Assembly (NCBI RefSeq): GCF_000423705.1
Contig: NZ_KE384082.1
Coordinates: forward strand, 246,843 to 310,842
Direction: 5' to 3'
Length of the DNA: 64,000 nt
DNA from: Stappia stellulata DSM 5886
GTDB lineage: Bacteria; Pseudomonadota; Alphaproteobacteria; Rhizobiales; Stappiaceae
The notes under the pieces were generated by a model that searched no databases, had not been told where the DNA came from, and worked only from the letters and a program-made list of their open reading frames with translations. Shown piece by piece: positions 47,096 through 59,712 of the stretch. The translations under genes were made by a program, and so were the position numbers. Position 1 is the first letter of the stretch. Each line of letters begins with the position of its first letter.

Positions 47096-47986
47096 TCAGG
47101 GGTCCCGTCGCCCCCGCACCAGCGTCAGCGTCAACCAGCCGTCGCGGTCCTGCCTGCGCGAAAGGTGGAAGCCTTGCGTGCCATAGGCGAAAAGAATGCG
47201 CGGTCCGTCCTCCGTCCGCAGTCCGGAAAGGATGAGTGTTGCCTCATCCGCCATGCAGCGCGACACGGCCACCGCCATGCGCATCAGGGGACGCGCGAGA
47301 ATATTCGCCACCACAAGATCGAACGGGCCCTGCTCGGCGAAGATGCGGGCCTCCGCTCCGGCTGCGGTCACCGCATGCACGAGCCGTCCAACGCCGTTGT
47401 GGACGGCGTTTTCGGCCGCCGTGCGCGTCGCCACGGGATCGATATCGGTTGCCAGCACCGGCTGGCGCGCCAACCGCGCCATTGCAATCGCCAGCACGCC
47501 GGTTCCCGTACCCAGATCCAGCATGCAGTCGTAGCGACGGCGGGACAACAGCCGGTCGATCTCGATCAGGCAGCCGGCCGTGGTGCCATGGTGCCCCGTG
47601 CCGAAGGCAAGAGCGGCCTCGATCTCAAGCGAAATCCCGTTGACCGGACGCTTGTCGCGGTCGTGCCGGCCATGCACGAAGAAGCGCCCGGCACGCACCG
47701 GCGACAGGCCCTCCAGGCTCTTCTCCACCCAGTTGATGTCGTCGAGCGGCTCGGCCTCGACGGGGGCGGCGAAAGCATCCGCGCCCAAACGGTCGCGAAC
47801 CATTTCCCGCGCCTCGTCCGCGCTCATGTCGAACAGCAGGATCTCGGCCGTCCAGTGCCGCCCGTCGGGCGATGATTCAAACACGGTGACAGGATTGCCG
47901 TCGTCCTCGAAATCGCGGACCAGCAGCTCGTAGATGCGCTTGGCCTCGGATTCCAGGGCGGTGATGCGCACGCGTATGGTTGTCAT
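47096..47986 (-). CDS. prmA: Ribosomal protein L11 methyltransferase
   Basis: The 296-residue enzyme trimethylates L11. An N-terminal substrate-binding part (to about 100) is followed by GISLEIEAALAFGTGHHGTT, the PrmA signature, then MLDLGTGTGVLAIAMARLAR, ATDIDPVATRTAAENAVHN and the catalytic NILARPLMRMA, all as in the family. ATG at 47986. It is convergent with the DUF1127 gene across a terminator. Confidence 0.95.
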   Translation of the reverse strand: MTTIRVRITALESEAKRIYELLVRDFEDDGNPVTVFESSPDGRHWTAEILLFDMSADEAREMVRDRLGADAFAAPVEAEPLDDINWVEKSLEGLSPVRAGRFFVHGRHDRDKRPVNGISLEIEAALAFGTGHHGTTAGCLIEIDRLLSRRRYDCMLDLGTGTGVLAIAMARLARQPVLATDIDPVATRTAAENAVHNGVGRLVHAVTAAGAEARIFAEQGPFDLVVANILARPLMRMAVAVSRCMADEATLILSGLRTEDGPRILFAYGTQGFHLSRRQDRDGWLTLTLVRGRRDP

Positions 47987-48061
47987 GAAGGCTCCGGCCT
48001 GGGAAAAGATGCGCCTGCCCTATAGCCCCCGGGACAAAGGCGTAGCAATCGCAAACAGGGC

Positions 48062-49861
48062 TTACGCGTCGTTTTCGGGTGGCACCAGGCTGAAGACCGT
48101 GTCGCCGGACTTCAGCGTCGCCTGCGAAAGATCCGGCTCGGGCCGCAGCTTTCCGCCGGCGGACAGGAGAAACAGGCTGATCGCCTCCTGCGCGCGCGCC
48201 TCGAGGAAGCGGTCCTTGCCATAGGTTTCGCTCAAGGTCGTTGCCGACACCTTCCAGCCTTCCGCAAGACGCGCGTCGAGCGCCTCGATGCCGCCGCAGG
48301 CGCCCAGATAGGGGCGGCCGCCGAGCGTCACCATCAACTGGCGGTGCTGCGTGCCCTCCGCATCGTCGCGGCCGATCTGCAACACTTCCGCCCGGCCGAT
48401 CTCCGGACCGAAGTTCGTGCAGATCAGCGCGTTGTAGTCGTCGTTGTCGCTGGCCGCGAGCAGATGGCTGTAGGGCGCCAGCGAAATGGTGTGCTCGGCC
48501 ACCTCCGACAGGATCTCGCCGAAATGCGTCGGCACCCCGGCGTTGCGCGCATGCCGCAACCGGCGCCAGTTGCGATCCGAAACGAGGACCGGGATTTCCT
48601 TCTGGCCGAATTTTTCGGCAAGCGCGACCGTGAAGCGGTTGGCGCCGACGATCAAAAGCCCCGCTCCGGCCCCGGACGACAGGCCGAGCGCGCGCGCCAG
48701 CGGCGCGATGGAAAACCCGTGTGCGATCACGGTCACGACAACCACCGAAAAGGCGAGCGGCACGAGCCGCGCGCCATCCTCGATCCCCCGCCCGACCAGC
48801 AGCCCGGCGAAGAGGCCCGATACGGCGACCGCGACCACGCCACGCGGCGCGATCCAGCCGACGAGAAGCCGTTCCTTCGCACTGAGCCCCGTTCCAACCG
48901 TCGCCAGCCAGACCGAAACCGGTCGCACGACGAAGAGCAGCAACACGACAAACGCCAGCGTGCGCGGCTCGAAGGCGGACACAAGCGCCGCCGGCTCCAG
49001 CGAGGCGGTGAGAATGATGAAGACCCCCGACACCAGCAGGATCGTCATGGTCTCCTTGAAGCGCTTGACCTCTCCAAGCGACGCGATGCGCGAGTTGCCA
49101 AGCGCCAGGCCAAGCATGGTGACGGTCAGCAGGCCGCTTTCCTCCAGCACCGCGTTTGAGATCGCATAGGTGCCGAGGACCGTGGTGAGAATGACCGGGA
49201 TCTTGAGGTATTCCGGGACATGACCGTTGACGAAGGCCCAGACCAGCCCGCGCCCCGCGAACCACCCGCCGGCAAGACCGAGCACCAGCGCCAGCGCGAT
49301 GCGCATGAGCAGCATATCGACGTGATGCTGTCCGGAGACGACCAGAAATGCCTCGAACACGAAGACCGCGATCAAGGCACCGAGCGGATCCGCGAGGATC
49401 GCTTCCCAACGCAGGAGTGCCGCCGGCCGCTTGGCAAGCTTCGCCTGTCTCAGCAAGGGAATGATCACCGTCGGCCCCGTGACCACCAGAATGCCGGCGA
49501 AGATCAGTGCCGGCCACAGGCTCAGCTCCGCGACGTAATAGGCATTGGCCGATCCCAGCACGAAGGCCACGGGCGCGCCGATGAAGACGATCCGCCGCAC
49601 CGCCTTGGAGGTGCCGGCGATCTCGTGGAAATTCAGCGTCAGCCCGCCCTCGAAGAGGATGATCGCGACCGCAACGGCCACCAGCGGCTGAACCAGTCCG
49701 GCGAACTGCACGTCCGGCTGCACGAACCCCGTCACCGGCCCCGCCAGCGCCCCGGCGGCCAGCAACAACACGATGGCGGGAAGCTGAAAGCGCCAGGCGA
49801 GCCATTGGGCGGCAACACCGGCGGTGGCGATCATGGCAACGGCGGTCACGACATTGGACAT
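48062..49861 (-). CDS. Cation/proton antiporter with NAD-like cytosolic domain
   Basis: A 599-residue membrane protein of the monovalent cation:proton antiporter (CPA) class. Twelve or so hydrophobic segments occupy residues 1-400, with LLLAAGALAGPVTGFVQPDV, ILFEGGLTLNFHEIAG and ILVVTGPTVIIPLL (the TGPT variant of the ion-site segment) and RWEAILADPLGALIAVFVFE with the paired acids. Residues 405-520 look like a TrkA-type Rossmann domain (GLLIVGANRFTVALAEKFGQ). Ion (Na+ or K+) is unknown. ATG at 49861 abuts an inverted repeat. Confidence 0.88.
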   Translation of the reverse strand: MSNVVTAVAMIATAGVAAQWLAWRFQLPAIVLLLAAGALAGPVTGFVQPDVQFAGLVQPLVAVAVAIILFEGGLTLNFHEIAGTSKAVRRIVFIGAPVAFVLGSANAYYVAELSLWPALIFAGILVVTGPTVIIPLLRQAKLAKRPAALLRWEAILADPLGALIAVFVFEAFLVVSGQHHVDMLLMRIALALVLGLAGGWFAGRGLVWAFVNGHVPEYLKIPVILTTVLGTYAISNAVLEESGLLTVTMLGLALGNSRIASLGEVKRFKETMTILLVSGVFIILTASLEPAALVSAFEPRTLAFVVLLLFVVRPVSVWLATVGTGLSAKERLLVGWIAPRGVVAVAVSGLFAGLLVGRGIEDGARLVPLAFSVVVVTVIAHGFSIAPLARALGLSSGAGAGLLIVGANRFTVALAEKFGQKEIPVLVSDRNWRRLRHARNAGVPTHFGEILSEVAEHTISLAPYSHLLAASDNDDYNALICTNFGPEIGRAEVLQIGRDDAEGTQHRQLMVTLGGRPYLGACGGIEALDARLAEGWKVSATTLSETYGKDRFLEARAQEAISLFLLSAGGKLRPEPDLSQATLKSGDTVFSLVPPENDA

Positions 49862-49862
49862 G

Positions 49863-49897
49863 CGCGCGAAAAACTCCCGATACTGTTTCGCGCGAAA
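49863..49897. promoter_or_regulatory. Inverted repeat and 12-bp palindrome in the antiporter leader
   Basis: cgcgcgaaa (49863-49871) and tttcgcgcg (49886-49894) form nine-base arms; the right arm also makes the perfect palindrome tttcgcgcgaaa (49886-49897). It covers the ribosome-binding region of the antiporter and could be an operator or an RNA hairpin that hides the start. Confidence 0.5.
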
Positions 49898-50004
49898 TGA
49901 CGCGGGCCGATTGATTTGGCTGAAAGCTTGCCTGCATGCCGAGCCAAGTCAATGGCGGGGGACCAGCCGGGCCGGCGAGACCCGCAAAACCCGGGAGAAC
50001 GCGC

Positions 50005-50622
50005 ATGACCAAACGCCAGACCAGGACAAGCGACTTGGGACACCCGAAAGCCGGCCTGCCGCCTTGCGCTGCGCTCGCCCGCGTGCTGAGCGCGGTGGCG
50101 GTCGCGTTCGTCCTCGCTCTTGCGCCGGCGAAAGCCGACATGGATGCGCTCTTCGCAGCCCTCAAGGCGGCGGAAACAGAACCTGCGGCTCGCAGGATCG
50201 AGGGAGAAATCTGGGAGAACTGGGTCGATGCCGCGCCCACGCCGGAGGTCAACGCGATGACCCGCGAGGCCATGCGCAAACGCAGCCAATATGACTTCGA
50301 GGGCGCCCGGCTGATCCTGAACGACGTGGTGGCAAAGGCGCCCGACTATGCCGAGGGCTGGAACCAGCGCGCCTTCGTGCTGTTCCTTCAGCAAAAATTC
50401 GACGCCGCACTCGCGGACCTCGACAAGGCACTGGTGCTGGAGCCGCGCCATTTCGGCGCCATGAGCGGCAAGGCCCGCATTCTCATGGGCCAGGGTCGCA
50501 TGCAACTGGGTCAGAAGGTCCTGCGGGAGGCCGTGGCGCTCTACCCGTTCATCCGGGAACGTCACATGCTGATCCCGCTGCCGGACCGGAAAGACGAGCC
50601 GCCCGCCGGTCAGCCGCTGTGA
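50005..50622 (+). CDS. Exported TPR-repeat protein
   Basis: The 205-residue protein has a signal-like segment (LARVLSAVAVAFVLALAPAK, about 25-44) and two or three tetratricopeptide repeats: YDFEGARLILNDVVAKAPDY, AEGWNQRAFVLFLQQKFDAA and LADLDKALVLEPRHFGAMSG. It is probably a periplasmic scaffold protein of unknown partner. ATG at 50005 has gggaga upstream. Confidence 0.85.
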   Translation: MTKRQTRTSDLGHPKAGLPPCAALARVLSAVAVAFVLALAPAKADMDALFAALKAAETEPAARRIEGEIWENWVDAAPTPEVNAMTREAMRKRSQYDFEGARLILNDVVAKAPDYAEGWNQRAFVLFLQQKFDAALADLDKALVLEPRHFGAMSGKARILMGQGRMQLGQKVLREAVALYPFIRERHMLIPLPDRKDEPPAGQPL

Positions 50623-50637
50623 CGGCCCGCGAAATCC

Positions 50638-53085
50638 TCAGTGCTGCTCGAGGAAACTGTCGAGCACCTTCTTGCGGCCCGCCTTGTCGAACTGGACGGT
50701 CAGCTTGTTGCCCTCGATGCCGACAACTTCGCCATAACCGAACTTGATGTGAAACACCCGCTCGCCCATGTCGAAGGTCGAGGGCACGTCGGCGACGGAC
50801 TTGGCCACCAACTCGCCCTCGATCGTGCGTGGCCCGCCCTGCCCGCGCCGTTCGGATCCGCCCATGCGTCCGGCGAACCCGCCGCTTGACGATCCTCCGC
50901 CGGCTTGCGCCCGCTTCGCCCGCTGCCAGCCCGGCGTCGAATAGCTGGCCTGAAAGGGATCGCGCGTGTCGAAACGGCTGGCGCCATATCCGCCGCCGCC
51001 GTATCCGCCATAATTCGCAGACGGCTCGACAACCTCGACGTGATCGGAGGGAAGTTCATCGAGAAACCGCGACGGAACGGTCGATTGCCACAGTCCGTGA
51101 ATGCGCCGGTTGGACGCGAACCAGATCTTCGCCCGCCGCCGCGCGCGCGTCAGCCCGACATAGGCGAGCCGGCGTTCTTCCTCCAGCCCCGCCCGGCCGC
51201 TTTCGTCGAGCGCACGCTGGTGCGGAAACAGCCCCTCCTCCCAGCCGGGCAGGAACACGGTGTCGAATTCCAGGCCCTTGGCGGAATGCAGCGTCATGAT
51301 CGAAAGCGCCTCGGAATCGCCCTGGGCATCGCGGTCCATCACCAGCGAGATATGCTCCAGAAAACCCGGCAGCGATTCAAATTCCTCCATGGAGCGCACG
51401 AGCTCCTTGAGGTTGTCGAGCCGACCCGGCGCTTCCGCAGACCGGTCCGCGCGCCACATCTCGGTGTAACCGGACTCGTCCAGCACGATCTCGGCAAGGT
51501 CGGTGTGCGACATCGTGGGGACCTGGTCGCGCCACCGGTCGAAATCCGCAAGCAGCGTCTTCAGCGCCGTGCGCGCCTTCGGCCTGAGCTCCTCCGTCTG
51601 GCAGAGATCGGAAGCCGCCTGCATCAGCGGAATGCGGTTGGCGCGCGCATAGGCGTGCACAAGCTTCAGGCTCGCTTCGCCCAGACCGCGCTTCGGCGTG
51701 TTGACGATCCGCTCGAAGGCAAGATCGTCCGCCGGCTGCACGATGCAGCGGAAATAGGCCATGGCATCGCGGATTTCCATGCGCTCGTAGAAGCGCGGCC
51801 CGCCGACGACACGATAGTTCACGCCAAGCGTGACGAAACGGTCCTCGAACTCGCGCATCTGGAACGAGGCCCGCACCAGGATCGCCATGGATTCCAGGCT
51901 GTGCCCCCTGGCCTGAAGCGCTTCCACCTCGTCGCCGATGGCACGCGCCTCTTCCTCGGAATCCCACACGGCCGCCACCGTGACGCGCATGTCCTCTTCG
52001 GTGTCGTCGACCACATCGGTGAACAGCGTCTTGCCGAGCCGTCCCTCGTTGTGGGCGATCAGATGGGAGGCGGCCGCGAGAATGTGGCTGGTCGAGCGGT
52101 AGTTTCGCTCCAGCCGCACCACCTTGGCGCCCGGGAAGTCGTGCTCGAAGCGCAGGATGTTGTCGACCTCCGCCCCGCGCCAGCCGTAGATCGACTGGTC
52201 GTCGTCGCCGACGCAGCAGATGTTGGTGTTGCCCTGCGCCAGAAGCCGCAGGAACAGATACTGGGCGATATTGGTGTCCTGATACTCGTCGACGAGCATG
52301 TAGACGAAACGGCGCTGATACTCGGCCAGAATGTCGGGATGCGCACGAAACAGCGTGATCACATGCAAAAGCAGATCGCCGAAATCGGCGGCGTTGAGGA
52401 TCGACAGGCGCTCCTGATACTGCGCATAGAGATCACGCCCCCGTCCGTTGGCAAAGGCCCGCGCCTCGCCTTCCGGGATCTGCTCCGGCGTCAGGCCGCG
52501 GTTCTTCCAGCCGTCGAGCATTCCGGCGAAGGCGCGCGCCGTCCAGCGCTTGTCGTCCAGCCCCTCGGCCTGGATGATCTGCTTGATCAGCCGGATCTGG
52601 TCGTCGGTATCGAGAATGGAAAAGCCGGACTTCAGGCCGACGAGTTCGGCGTGACGGCGCAGGATCTTGACGCAGATGGAATGAAAGGTGCCGAGCCAGG
52701 GCATCCCTTCCGCGCCGTCGCCGATCAGCCGGGCGATGCGCTCCTTCATTTCCCGCGCGGCCTTGTTGGTGAAGGTCACCGCCAGGATCTGGCTGGGGAA
52801 GGCGCGCCGCGTCGCAAGGATATGTCCGATGCGCGTCGTCAGCACCTTGGTCTTGCCGGTTCCCGCCCCCGCAAGCACCAAAACGGGACCGTCGACGGTT
52901 TCCACCGCCTCGGCCTGCTCCGGATTGAGGCCTTCCAGATAGGGCGCGGCCGTTGCCGGACGCGCCATTGCGGCGCGGGCGCGCGCGGCGATGCTGCCGC
53001 CGGGCGCCGGCGGAGCACCGGCGTGACGGCTTGCATCGGCCGGAGCCGGAACTCGGGAGCTGTCGTCACCGGGGAAATCGGGCAT
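50638..53085 (-). CDS. uvrD: ATP-dependent DNA helicase UvrD/PcrA
   Basis: The 815-residue SF1A helicase unwinds DNA in nucleotide excision and mismatch repair. Walker A is VLAGAGTGKTKVLTTR at 71-86, motif II LVDEYQDTN, motif III CCVGDDDQSIYGWRGA, motif IV VRLERNYRST, motif V MTLHSAKGLEFDTVFLPG and motif VI YVGLTRARRRAKIW. The C-terminal tail has a UvrD-like Tudor region (VFHIKFGYGEVVGIEGNKLT). I use ATG at 53085; the ribosome site is weak and a later ATG is possible. Confidence 0.95.
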   Translation of the reverse strand: MPDFPGDDSSRVPAPADASRHAGAPPAPGGSIAARARAAMARPATAAPYLEGLNPEQAEAVETVDGPVLVLAGAGTGKTKVLTTRIGHILATRRAFPSQILAVTFTNKAAREMKERIARLIGDGAEGMPWLGTFHSICVKILRRHAELVGLKSGFSILDTDDQIRLIKQIIQAEGLDDKRWTARAFAGMLDGWKNRGLTPEQIPEGEARAFANGRGRDLYAQYQERLSILNAADFGDLLLHVITLFRAHPDILAEYQRRFVYMLVDEYQDTNIAQYLFLRLLAQGNTNICCVGDDDQSIYGWRGAEVDNILRFEHDFPGAKVVRLERNYRSTSHILAAASHLIAHNEGRLGKTLFTDVVDDTEEDMRVTVAAVWDSEEEARAIGDEVEALQARGHSLESMAILVRASFQMREFEDRFVTLGVNYRVVGGPRFYERMEIRDAMAYFRCIVQPADDLAFERIVNTPKRGLGEASLKLVHAYARANRIPLMQAASDLCQTEELRPKARTALKTLLADFDRWRDQVPTMSHTDLAEIVLDESGYTEMWRADRSAEAPGRLDNLKELVRSMEEFESLPGFLEHISLVMDRDAQGDSEALSIMTLHSAKGLEFDTVFLPGWEEGLFPHQRALDESGRAGLEEERRLAYVGLTRARRRAKIWFASNRRIHGLWQSTVPSRFLDELPSDHVEVVEPSANYGGYGGGGYGASRFDTRDPFQASYSTPGWQRAKRAQAGGGSSSGGFAGRMGGSERRGQGGPRTIEGELVAKSVADVPSTFDMGERVFHIKFGYGEVVGIEGNKLTVQFDKAGRKKVLDSFLEQH

Positions 53086-53209
53086 GCAGGATCTTGTCTC
53101 GACGGGTTGGATGTGCGCTCGCGCGAATCTGTTCGCTATTTGGACCAATATAGCAACTTCCCCCTCACTTGGGAGGGGCGGCGCGCAAAGACACCCGCAG
53201 ACGGGACGT

Positions 53210-57252
<4,043 letters not shown>

Positions 57253-57339
57253 GCGTGCAAGGACCGGATCGATTGAGGCGCACCGCGCAAGACGCGCGAC
57301 GGCCCGGGGACAGAACGCGGGCGCGGGAAACCCCGCCCC

Positions 57340-58209
57340 TTAAAGCGAAATACCGCTGAACGCCCGGCTGATCCAGCTGCCGGAATCCGCGTCGGGCGAA
57401 TAGCCGCCGGTCTTCAGCAGACTGTAGGCGTCCTTGTACCACTGGCTGTCCGGGAAATTGTGCCCGAGAACGGCCGCCGCCGTCTGCGCCTCGTTGATGA
57501 CGCCGAGCGCGTAGTAGCTTTCCGTCAGCCGGAACAGGGCTTCCTCGATGTGGCGGGTCGTCTGGTAATTGGTGACCACCACCTTGAAGCGATTGATCGC
57601 GGCGATCTGGTGGCCGCGCTTCAGGTAGTAGCGCCCGACCTCCATCTCCTTGCCGGCCAGCTGGTCCTGCGCGATCCGGATCTTGGTACGCGCATCTTCC
57701 GCATATTCGGAATCGGGATAGCGCTGCACAAGCTCGCCATAGGCGGCCATCGCGCGCTGGGTCATCTCCTGGTCGCGGGTCACGTCCGGGATCTGCTTGT
57801 GATAGGACTGGCCGATGATGTAGAGCGCGTAGGCGCTGTCCTCGTTGCCGGGATAAAGCGTGGTGAAGCGTTTGGCAGCGGTGATCGCCTCGGTGAACTT
57901 GCCGCTTGAATAATTGAGATAGGCGAGATTGATCAGCGCCTTGCGCGAATATTCGGAATAGGGGTGGAGCTTGTCCACCTCTTCGAACTTGACCCGCGCG
58001 TCGCTCAGCCGCCCTTCGTTTCGCAGCGCCAGCCCCTCATTGTAGAGCACCTCCGCCGGCGTGTCGTTGGTGGCGAAATCGTCGTCGGAGCTTGTGGACG
58101 AACAGGCTGCGAGCGACAGGCTCGCGACAGCGAGCACGGCGGCGACGGACCGGCGCATGCGGCGCGTCCGCGCGTTCGTCGCGGTGGATTTGGGCAAAGC
58201 CGCCTTCAC
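57340..58209 (-). CDS. bamD: Outer-membrane assembly lipoprotein BamD
   Basis: The 289-residue lipoprotein is part of the BAM complex that inserts beta-barrels. The lipobox LSLAAC puts the lipid on C36; TPR-like repeats follow (AEVLYNEGLALRNEGRLSDA, HPYSEYSRKALINLAYLNYS, LYPGNEDSAYALYIIGQSYH). GTG at 58209 has aaggag ten bases upstream. It lies between lpxC and recN, as in other Rhizobiales. Confidence 0.93.
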   Translation of the reverse strand: MKAALPKSTATNARTRRMRRSVAAVLAVASLSLAACSSTSSDDDFATNDTPAEVLYNEGLALRNEGRLSDARVKFEEVDKLHPYSEYSRKALINLAYLNYSSGKFTEAITAAKRFTTLYPGNEDSAYALYIIGQSYHKQIPDVTRDQEMTQRAMAAYGELVQRYPDSEYAEDARTKIRIAQDQLAGKEMEVGRYYLKRGHQIAAINRFKVVVTNYQTTRHIEEALFRLTESYYALGVINEAQTAAAVLGHNFPDSQWYKDAYSLLKTGGYSPDADSGSWISRAFSGISL

Positions 58210-58253
58210 GTTTTCACTCTCCTTGACACGTCACATCTCGCGGACCGTGACAT

Positions 58254-58273
58254 GTCGCATCGTGCGATGCGAC
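58254..58273. promoter_or_regulatory. 20-bp inverted repeat upstream of bamD
   Basis: gtcgcatcg-tg-cgatgcgac: nine-base arms with a two-base centre, about 45 bases before the bamD start. It could be an operator or end of a transcript from lpxC. The remaining space to lpxC, about 200 bases, has no gene I can support. Confidence 0.45.
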
Positions 58274-58479
58274 TGTACGGCCGGTTCGCGGAGCCTGGCG
58301 CGGCCACCCGAAGCCCCTGTCGTTGCACGGCCCTGTCAGACACGGCATCACGGGCGCGAGACCGTGTTGTACCGGATAACACCCGGCCGCGTCACGTCAT
58401 GTGCGGGCAATTTGTCGCTTTTTTGTGGCCGAAGCTCAAGGGGTTCGTGGCGCGGGTCCGCTGGAGCGCATCGCGCTGG

Positions 58480-59436
58480 CTAGGACGCGGACTGGCCCGC
58501 TGCCATCAGCGGGCGATGCTCGCCGCCGCTGACCATGACCGGCGCACGGTCGAACTGCCCCTCGACGATCTCGAACGCATCCGCGCCCGCCTTGTCGAAC
58601 AATTCGACGAGGATCGCGTGGTTCATACGGTGACCGCCCTTGTAGGAATGATAGGCGCCGATGAAGGGAAGCCCCGCAAGCGCGAGATCGCCGACGGCAT
58701 CCAGCATCTTGTGGCGGACGAATTCGTCGTGCCAGCGCGTGCCTTCCGGATTGAGAACACGGCCCTCCGAGATCGCGACGGAATTTTCCAGCGAGGACCC
58801 GAGCGCAAAGCCCATGGACCACAGTTTCTCGACATCCTGCACCGACCCGAAGGTGCGTGCGCGGGAAAGCTCGCTACGGAAGGCGTCCGGCGTAAGATCG
58901 ACCACGAGACGCTGGCGACCGATCACCTCGGCGTCGAAATCGATGGTGACATCGAAGCGGCAACCGTCGAAGGGGCGCAATTCGCACCAGGCGTTGCCCT
59001 GATCGACACGCACCGTCTTCTTGATGCGCACGTAGCGGCGGGCGGCGGACAGGGTGCGCAGGCCCACGCGCTCGATCGCCGCGACGAAGGCGGCCGAGCT
59101 GCCGTCCATGATCGGCATTTCCGGACCGTCGAGCTCGACGACCGCATTGTCGACGCCAAGCCCCCTGAGGGCCGCCATCAGATGTTCGACGGTGGAAACG
59201 CCGCCTGCCTTCGGATCGCCGACAACGGTGCAAAGGGAGGTGGCGGTGACGGCGCGCCAATGCGCCGGAATCTCGATGTCGCGGCCGGTTTCGGGATGCT
59301 GGACGGCGAAGACGATGCCCGTGCCGGCATCGGCCGGATGAAGGGCAACTTCGGCCGGGCCGCCGGAATGCACACCGATACCCTTGAGGGATACGGAGCC
59401 AGCGAGCGTGGTTTGCCGGTCGGAGCCTCTTTTCAT
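58480..59436 (-). CDS. lpxC: UDP-3-O-acyl-N-acetylglucosamine deacetylase
   Basis: The 318-residue zinc enzyme makes the committed step of lipid A. Family motifs: LAGSVSLKGIGVHSGGPAEV at 11-30, H85 in GVSTVEHLMAALRGLGVDN, MPIMDGSSAAFVAAI, and the zinc-binding GAYHSYKGGHRMNHAILVEL with HxxxD-type residues near the end. I start at the ATG at 59436, which has AGGA upstream; two earlier ATGs precede it but begin in a non-conserved Arg-rich stretch. A 270-base gap separates it from bamD. Confidence 0.95.
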   Translation of the reverse strand: MKRGSDRQTTLAGSVSLKGIGVHSGGPAEVALHPADAGTGIVFAVQHPETGRDIEIPAHWRAVTATSLCTVVGDPKAGGVSTVEHLMAALRGLGVDNAVVELDGPEMPIMDGSSAAFVAAIERVGLRTLSAARRYVRIKKTVRVDQGNAWCELRPFDGCRFDVTIDFDAEVIGRQRLVVDLTPDAFRSELSRARTFGSVQDVEKLWSMGFALGSSLENSVAISEGRVLNPEGTRWHDEFVRHKMLDAVGDLALAGLPFIGAYHSYKGGHRMNHAILVELFDKAGADAFEIVEGQFDRAPVMVSGGEHRPLMAAGQSAS

Positions 59437-59581
59437 CAGTCGATCGTCCTGTTTGCGAACCGCGGAAGCGACGATCCGGGAGGGTCTTGCCAGGGCGGCA
59501 CGAATCATGCGCCGCCGGCGCGACCTCCTCGATCGCAGGTGCAACATACAAGCAGGAGGGGACGGGTCTAAATAAAGCTTT

Positions 59582-59596
59582 GTTACGGTATGTAAC
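59582..59596. promoter_or_regulatory. Inverted repeat in the lpxC promoter region
   Basis: gttac-ggtat-gtaac in an AT-rich block about 150 bases before lpxC. It is a possible regulator site; short arms make chance occurrence possible. Confidence 0.35.
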
Positions 59597-59640
59597 GAAG
59601 TCTTAAATTTTAGACGCCTGATTCAAAAGGGATAATTTCA

Positions 59641-59682
59641 AAAAGGGTGCGGACGATCCGGTGAGGGGCCGGATCGTCCGCA
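59641..59682 (-). terminator. Terminator after ftsZ
   Basis: A perfect 13-base-pair stem (gcggacgatccgg/ccggatcgtccgc, seven-base loop), followed on the minus strand by accc and five Ts. It lies 31 bases beyond the ftsZ stop. Confidence 0.8.
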
Positions 59683-59712
59683 ATACGAGGAAGGGTCGCG
59701 GGGATCCCGCGA

